Part shown: positions 57,523 to 64,000 of the stretch, piece by piece
Layout: every line of letters begins with the position of its first letter
Numbering within the stretch: position 1 is the first letter of the stretch
NCBI GenBank assembly: GCA_036971615.1
Contig: JAYKKR010000019.1
Coordinates: forward strand, 496,001-560,000
DNA length: 64,000 nucleotides
From: Amyloporia xantha
Taxonomy: Eukaryota > Basidiomycota > Agaricomycetes > Polyporales > Adustoporiaceae
Direction: 5' to 3'
Notes under the pieces: model-generated
Databases searched by the model: none
The model's input: the letters and a program-made list of their open reading frames with translations, nothing else
What the model was told of the DNA's origin: nothing
Made by a program: the position numbers and the translations under genes

Positions 57523-59936
57523 CGTGTCGCTTGTTCTTGACGTACGCTTCAACTGTGATGCCCTCCATCCTGGAAATGAGGCGCCCCTTCCGCTTCCGCC
57601 GATAGGGCGCTTGATCGAGACAGAGTCGCCCTCGGCCTCCGCCTGTAGGATGCTGCAAGCTGTGATCTATCATCCGGGGGTTGTTGGTAGGGCAACGTAT
57701 TTGTATCAATCAGTATGGACAAATTGGAGAAGTCGACCTTTATTATTTGTGCGCTTTATGCCACCTGGCGCTCGTCTAATGAGTGCAGGCCTCTCCGTTT
57801 ATAGGGATTGATGATCAGTGGTCGGCGTGATCTTCACATTTGTTTCCTTGATCTTTTCGGGAGCCGGCTGTGGCAGAAGGAGGCATCTGTAGTGAGAGAA
57901 GATCAGTCGAATAAAGCTTGGGAACCAGGTAAGTTGTACGATATGAATCCTCGCTTCTGTCTGACGTACCAACATTAAGGGTTCCTGACATACGTGTAGA
58001 GCTCCCTCGTGACATTATGGCTTAGGCCGGCAAAGCGGCATGTCTCGAGGAAGTTACGGCGACCGATTTTGTTGCAAGGGCCCAATTGCAAATGTAATGA
58101 TCATTCAAGGCCATGGCTACGCGGGCTCGCTCTCGCGGTCTCTTAAGTATACCACGACACTTAATGACCCCATTTTGTCCGATGCTGTAATAACGAAACA
58201 CTGTCATTCGGTCCACGCCGATAGCAGTTATGCTCCCGGTGTGTACTTTCCATTCTGTGATATGCGTTGTGCACAACTCAATATGCTCATCTCTTTTTGT
58301 CCGTGGAGATTATATGTACAGCATCGCGCACCACGCAGATAAGTAAGCATGAGACACAGTTGAAGTATCAAAATCACAATGTGTACCTCGGGACTCAAGC
58401 GATACGGAGCGACAATGAACGATCACAAATGCATACGCCAGGAGGTGGCCCCTGGATGGTTGCATGCCTTCAGATTGTTGGCACGTTTGTGCTGAGCAGC
58501 GGATGTTGGTTCCATCCTGGGAGCTCCTGCCATCACACGACACGTTTTTCCCTAGGTTGGCTGACGATAGTCTGGTCGGTCTCGAATACATGCACTATCC
58601 ATTATTGTTTTTCCACGAAAGTAAGAAACAGATGGATTCTGAATCGGTTCACATAGCTGTGGGAAAGTTTATTGTGCGACTTGCGTGCAGTTCGTCCCAA
58701 GTTCAGGTACGCTCGATCCTTCGGTCCCACACTCTGTTCCATCACTCGTTTCTTCATTCTCCTGAATGACCAGAGTCATTCTGATGACTGACCAACAGCT
58801 TGAACAAGCACAATCTCACCCTTATGCGCCGGAGACAGGACATTGCCGATCGCACCTTACCATCGTCCAATGAACGCACGGCCATATCATCACTCACAAT
58901 CAAGTGGTGCTGGCTGTGGTGTTTTATCCACTCGTCATACGAATCGAATATCTGTTTTGTTTGGCCGACCCCGTCACGGACTTTCTTCTTTCGCAGGCTG
59001 AAAGAAACCGGGAAGTGGATCATGTTCCACACTCTCTAAGACAGAGAGATGAGACTGCTGCGTTGCAAGACCAGAACATAGTCTTGATTTACAATATGCG
59101 CCTGATGCTTGCCTCGATCCCTCTATTCTCTGGTGGCCAAGGGAAGTCGCTGCTACTGATGACCTGTACACGATTGGCTTACAAAGTACACGTCTTTCCA
59201 CAGATGGACACATTCGACTGAACGCCATGCGCCAATACAATGATTCATCGTTTCGCCGGCCTTAAGGGAGAAAGAGCTCACAGATTACTGCATCAGCACG
59301 CTACCACCTTTTCGTGCGCCGGAATCTCTGCGGAAAATCCGTCGGAGTTGGTAAGGGGTAAACAGGCGTTTAATGTCAATGAATATATGAAACCCGGCGC
59401 GCAGGTATGCACAACTTTGCAGGTTTGACCTCCCTCTTCTAACTTAGATTGGTACCTGATGGTAGTCCTGAGCAATCGAAAGCCGTACCGCCCACCGTCT
59501 GCGTGTTTGCCAATTGTTTACAATGGAATACTCTGAAGATCTCAAGAGCCTGAGAAACGTATAGTATCACAATCACCCGTCTTATCACAGCTGCATGTGC
59601 CCCTACCACGGACGACTTCCGTACTTACCTTCACCATCATTCACGCCCTAGACTTGTTGTCCAAGCCCACAACGAAGAACACAGAGTTAGCCGCAACCAC
59701 CCATATCGGGACCTTTCTGGTATTCCTCCGTACTCGGCTGTTATCAGCGTATATTGCTCCGCACACTGGGAAACGGCTAGCATCCTTCCTCACCTCACTC
59801 AGTTTTAGCTGTTCATGGGCAATGGACTGCATTGTCGGCAAGCCTAGACGCGATACACGGAACGTACGATATTAGGCTTCGCCTTCGAATAGTAACCTCT
59901 TTCCCCACTTCTCCTGACCGCAAAACACTGCTACTG
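57523..59936. other. Gene-poor region between hydratase and duplicated pair
   Basis: About 2.4 kb without a recognisable gene. Short open frames occur throughout. A minus-strand frame at 57815-58015 (MSRGSSTRMSGTLNV, then a possible intron) and a plus frame at 59597-59875 are the most coherent, but neither has a family. No terminal repeats were seen. Confidence 0.3.
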
Positions 59937-60781
59937 TTAAAGATACACTTTGCAGGCCTTTCTGGTAGCCAGCATGACGCTACAGTTTGCGAGCGCCTGC
60001 TTTGCCTGTGCCACTACGTCTATTCCTTTCTGCTTTGCTAATGGGGATCTGGTACGAACCGCTCTGCAAGTTCCTCTGCAGAAAGTCCTGCATAAGCAAT
60101 AGGCACTCTGACGTTCAGATAGTCGAAACCCTCTGTGTTTCGGGTATATAAGCGCACAAGCGGACACTGATTGTAGCCACGTACCTGGAATCCAAGCATT
60201 CGCCTCTTTAGCAGCCCAAAATAAGCAGGTGGGTATGATCTTGCCCTGTACCTCATGTAGGTGCTCATAACACGTGAATTCATGCCGCAGCCTGTCCTTG
60301 TGTTTCTTCCTGTACACCACCTTGCACACCACATCGATAGACATGAAATTATGTTCCAGAACACCGCGATAGACTGTCGACACCTCAGGCTCTGATGTTG
60401 CTATACTTGCCTCGTTCGGCTTCAAGGAAGTGGCGGCAAATGACGCGGACTCAGGGTCAACGTTAACTGACGGTGTCAAGGATAAAATCATTAGTCGTAC
60501 TCGAGGACGCAAACTGTACTTCAAGTCGAAATTACCTGCTTCAGCGTCGTCACTTCCGATATGCACCCGACGAAGGGTGTCAAACTTGCTTGGTTCCGTG
60601 GCAGAATGTAAGTGGAGCATCGGTAAATCGTACATCGTCAGTCGTATGCTAGAGCTACTTATCGGGTGCAGGAGAGTACAGCCCACGCTGGATGGAAAAC
60701 AAATGACTTCGACTCAAGAGTCTTGATGGGAATTGGGTAGGTGCTGATCGTCATGATGTCATCAAATTCGCCGCAGTTCAT
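59937..60781 (-). pseudogene. Kinase-like protein fragment, right copy
   Basis: Counterpart of 38947-39631. It starts MNCGEFDDIMTISTYPIPIK (60781). A two-base difference near 60705-60725 relative to the left copy then puts the frame out and leads to a stop. The homologous frame resumes at CTLLHPISSSSIRLTMYDLP. The kinase-like N-lobe follows: VYRGVLEHNFMSIDVVCKVV, YRKKHKDRLRHEFTCYEHLH, EVQGKIIPTC. After PTC the sequence has extra bases compared with the left copy's CGLFKGEMDG, and the frame diverges again. It has an Ala/Ser-rich linker (NVDPESASFAATSLKPNEAS) that probably includes an intron in the left copy. No HRD or DFG motif is visible, so a full kinase is unlikely. Confidence 0.45.
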
Positions 60782-60911
60782 CGATGAATTGCCTACTGCA
60801 TGGATGTTTTTTACTGATTAGGGAGAGCTTTTTCGTTTGGGCATCACACCTGCTAGCTCGGTCTAATTTAACCGGGTGAGACAACCGCAAGTTGTGCTGC
60901 GCTATTCGCTG

Positions 60912-60919
60912 GTATAAAG
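60912..60919 (+). promoter_or_regulatory. TATA box of right adhesin-like gene
   Basis: GTATAAAG lies about 55 bp upstream of ATG 60973, in sequence conserved with the left copy. The same short interval separates the start points of the two divergent genes, so it is a bidirectional promoter. Confidence 0.5.
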
Positions 60920-60972
60920 CAAGCCAGGTTACTTCAATATAATCCAGCATCATCACGATCAACTACTAGGTG

Positions 60973-62626
60973 ATGCCAGGCATAGATGAAGGTGACGGAA
61001 AGGAAACATCCGCTCCTCTACTCATAGACTACCACGACATCTCCTGCATCGAAGACGGGTATTGTACCTGCGACGAGGAAACTCTCATCCCCAAGGATGA
61101 ATATACTCGTGGGCAGGCCGTAGCTAGTATCGGCAAACAAGGGAGACTGTGGGAAGTGAGGACTGTGTCCTTACTTGTCTTCGTCTTTGCCGCCCTCAGG
61201 CTGTCTTTGGTGGGCCTTGTGGTAGGGTTCGTTGTGTGGTTAGAGGATCGTCGTTTCTCGGTGCGTATCATTGTTGCGCTTGATGTAAGGCATACTAGCT
61301 CACGTAAAGTGTGCCAGGATGACGGACGACCCTTGGTTCCGTTACTTCCTCGTTGCAGCCATCCGGCAACATGGATTTTCGACACAGAAGATCGGTCTCC
61401 GCTTGAACATTCAGGCTTTCACCATGTTGCTGAGACATCCTTCGAACTTCCAGCATCGGCAAATGCCCTGTCCTTTGTTGCGCGAGGAGATGCGGCTCTG
61501 GCGCACGTAAAGATCGAGATAGTCAATTCAGAGACGATCTCGGACGTGGTCAGAGTTAACATTACGAGCTACTACAACGATGTGGATCACTTCTTGAACT
61601 TCGCGCAAGCTTGCGAGCTCCATCACGGAGCGACTCACGGTGTCGAAATCTCTGTATGTTCTTCCTGGTCTAGCATGAGAACGATTTCTCATCTGTTCCA
61701 GGCTGCAAGATATATGCAGGCTCGTGATGAGCGCCGCCGAATTCAATGGGATGTCAAGGTGCAACTTCCCAGGTCTTTGGATGCTTCCCCCCGTTCTTCG
61801 GTCAGAACGCTCACGACCAACATGCCGTACTTCTCGCATGAAGTGGGTGATATCGGACAGAGCGTGTTCTTCAACACGGTATTCTTGTGGACAGCCAATA
61901 TGCCCGTGGATGTCAAGGTCAATCATTGGTTAATTAGTACTGTAATGTCTGAAGCTGACTATGTGGCATTAGTCTGTGACAGCAGAGTCAATTACTGTAA
62001 CAACGTCGAACGGGCACATCGGAGGATCCTTCAATGCGACTAAGCAGCTCAGGTTGTGTACCTCAAATGCGCCCATTTCAGCGACAGTCGCTATGCTGCA
62101 TGAGGAGAAAAATTCGGGTTTTACAAACTTATATATGCATAATTCCAACGGGTACGTCAATCTACTCCCGCATCGCTGTATGCTTATTTCCTCAATCTAT
62201 CACAGCCCTATTGTTTCTAATATAAGCCTGCACTCGGGCCACGAGAGCGGCACAGGAGGCCGCTTCACCGCGTTCATGGGAACTTCAAATAGCCCGTTGG
62301 ATATCGCTGTTGTCGATGCTCCCGTGGACCACACGCTCGTCATGACTGCAGACACACGGAACTCGCCTGCTCGGGTCGTGTTGCACAAGACTTACGAAGG
62401 TAGCTTCAAACTATCGTCCCCACCCTTCTTCCAACTACCGACAATACAAATTACCGAGGACGTGGACGACCCGGCGGGTTGGGGTCGCAGTAGGAACGTC
62501 GCAATGAGCAAGCTCACCGGCGGAGTGGCTGAAGGCTCCGCTCGGTGGCTTCCTGCGGATCGAACGACACCTACCGGTTCGGTCAGAATATCGACATCTA
62601 ACTTGGGCTTGGACTTGTCGCTGTAA
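60973..62626 (+). CDS. Adhesin-like (DUF7330-type) single-pass membrane protein, intact copy
   Basis: About 514 residues, exons 60973-61917, 61973-62151 and 62206-62626, with introns of 55 and 54 nt. The start MPGIDEGDGKETSAPLLID is preceded in frame by another region with a TAG, fixing the N-terminus. The cytosolic N-terminal 55 or so residues are acidic. One hydrophobic segment follows (SLLVFVFAALRLSLVGLVVG), giving a signal-anchor topology. The outer region has ATWIFDTEDRSPLEHSGFHH and then beta-type repeats: TTSNGHIGGSFNAT, LCTSNAPISATV, TSNSPLDIAVVDAP, TRNSPARVVLHKTYEGSF. It continues DDPAGWGRSRNVAMSKLTGG and finishes SVRISTSNLGLDLSL. The repeated TSNxPhxh pattern is that of a putative adhesin beta-solenoid in DUF7330-type proteins. 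No enzymatic motif. Function unknown; cell-surface location inferred. Confidence 0.75.
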
Positions 62627-64000
62627 GGTTGCCGAGTAAGAGGTGGGGTAGATTTGTATCCTTCCGTTATAATGGCGTACATGCACTGTCTCCGGTGTGA
62701 ATTCAAGTACACGCGTCGTGACTGCGAGATGGTCACTGTAATATGTTATGTATATCTGATCGTCCGTTCTTCAATCACTGCACTGAGAATGCTAACAATG
62801 TAAACGTGGGTGTGCAAGGCAACACTTGTCGTTTGCAATTTTCCCGGCCTATAATGTGCAATGTATTACCCATACCCTTATGTCAGTTCGCCATATACTC
62901 GTATGATAGTCCGTGTAGTCCACCACTAGGAAGTAATAATTTTGATGAATCGAGTTGTCTCTTCGAGGTTTTGGTCAGCCAAAATAAATTATATTTGGAA
63001 GGAAGGAACGTATCTGGTTTTCAGATATAAGATGTTTTGTCTCCCTGCCGTGTATCCATGCTCTTCGGTATCCGCTGGATAGATTGAAATCGTTCAAAAA
63101 ATCTCTTCTGTACGCTTAGCCTTTGACATCTCGCGGACAGAGCACTCGTCTGCAAGTGACATGTGTTCTGTAACAGCTGTTTGGACTATGGAGCTCCGCG
63201 GCCCGTTGCAGGGAATTCAAGTTGGCACTGTCATTCACGTTTCGAAATGCTATTTCTACGAGTCAGACTTGCATACTATCAGTGGCCCTCTAATGCAACT
63301 TTTTCACGGATTCCCTGCTCCTTCCTCAGCTACATCCCGGAACCTTTCGGAGTTTTGTCTAACGGCAAGCCATGGTTCGAATGTATCCCCTGAGATTTTA
63401 CAGGCGTGGTACATGTTGTGAGGAACGATACCGAGGGTGAACTAGAGTCGCAACAGCAATGCAATTGACAGTCACGGGTGTTGTCACGATCAAATTCGAA
63501 TACCGACACGGCATCCACCAAATATGCATGAGCTCCGACGCGCTAAAGCAGTGATGGGATTCCTAAATTAGTAGAATGTGGCGGATCTGTCACGCTCATT
63601 CTCTCTGGAGCTCGTCTTTCATCTCGTGTATGGGTTCTGATTCCATTCGCATCTCCGGCATACTACCATACGCTAGAAGAATGCAACTAGATACTTCTAC
63701 TAAGTTTTGGGACCAAATAAAGTGGATTGAGAGACTGCCGAGCTCAATCCGTGTTGCAAATCCTGTGATCTGTTGGTTTGCGATTTTTCATTCTCTTACC
63801 GCTTCCGCTTTGCAGAATCTGAGTAGACAGGATTTGAAATAATGCATAAAAGAGTCTTGATCATAAATATCAGAATATTTGGGGAACGGAAAGGTGCTCA
63901 AAACGCAAAATTGCACTACTGTTGCGATTGCATTGCAGGGCCACTGATAGTAGGTAGACATGAAAAACCAGATGTCACAGGATTCAAGAGACGCCCAAAA
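62627..64000. other. Right-end region, no gene seen
   Basis: About 1.4 kb, AT-richer than average, with only short unrelated open frames (for example 63161-63421 and 63576-63842). The first 90 bases still align with the left duplicate. Nothing else was recognised. Confidence 0.4.

Larger units (their letters stand above)
60040..62715. repeat. Right copy of inverted segmental duplication
   Basis: Inverted counterpart of about 36988-39660. Gene order is mirrored: kinase-like (minus), shared promoter, adhesin-like (plus). The two intergenic promoters align nearly base for base around the TATA box, and the two introns of the adhesin-like gene occupy the same codons. Endpoints are approximate. 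Confidence 0.75.

Noticed and set aside
61261..61379. Possible intron (GTAAGG..TTGCAG) in the right adhesin-like gene
   Set aside because: Splicing would shift the frame away from the conserved downstream sequence. The left copy lacks the AG acceptor, and reading straight through is open in both copies.
63361..63400. GGTTCGAAT resembling a tRNA B box
   Set aside because: No A box at suitable distance and no cloverleaf stems could be formed.

Overview
This window is nuclear DNA from a basidiomycete fungus, most likely an Agaricomycete of the wood-decay type. The evidence is genes split by many 45-80 nt GT..AG introns, a gene density of about one per 3 kb on both strands, and families typical of mushrooms: a DUF6534-type multi-pass membrane protein, a fungal AAA ATPase with a long N-terminal domain, a GH92 mannosidase, an NRPS-like A-T-R reductase, a cytochrome P450, and a basidiomycete Zn2Cys6 regulator. 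I saw no tRNA, rRNA, CRISPR or bacterial features.

Layout. 1-525: probable 3' end of a gene cut by the window edge. 1927-4674: Dal5/allantoate-type MFS permease. 6153-9114: AAA ATPase. 9733-13787: secreted GH92 alpha-mannosidase. 13788-16397: no convincing gene. 16398-18744: AT-hook/Zn2Cys6 transcription factor. 19268-27605: three paralogues of a small nucleotidyltransferase-fold protein surround a hexose-type sugar transporter (24445-26571) that carries an apparent 1-nt frameshift. 27894-32039: NRPS-like reductase whose present N-terminus is encoded by a small foldback element with a 7-bp target duplication. 32989-36596: two uncharacterised genes. 37072-39631: a divergent pair, one gene for a membrane-anchored adhesin-like (DUF7330-type) protein and one kinase-like gene. 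40130-42263: BTB/POZ protein. 43025-43819: Mn/Fe superoxide dismutase without a mitochondrial leader. 45885-47856: mucin-like single-pass wall protein. 48506-50498: DUF6534-type membrane protein made of many tiny exons. 51228-51832: non-autonomous hAT-type element with 8-bp target duplication. 52323-54593: cytochrome P450. 55068-55465: AT-rich MITE. 56044-57522: mitochondrial enoyl-CoA hydratase of the AUH type. 59937-62626: a second, inverted copy of the adhesin-like/kinase-like pair.

How the parts relate. Most genes are independent housekeeping, transport or degradative functions (sugar and allantoate-type uptake, mannan trimming, leucine degradation, superoxide removal). The clearest structure beyond single genes is the inverted duplication of the divergent pair at about 37-39.7 kb and 60-62.7 kb: the adhesin-like gene is intact in the right copy and has an in-frame stop in the left copy, while the kinase-like partner is damaged differently in each. 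The second is the nucleotidyltransferase trio, in which the middle member has lost all three signature positions that its two relatives keep. The NRPS-like gene, sugar transporter, P450 and permeases could be a loose secondary-metabolism neighbourhood, but the sequence does not prove co-regulation. Exon boundaries given here were inferred by eye from splice sites and reading-frame continuity.
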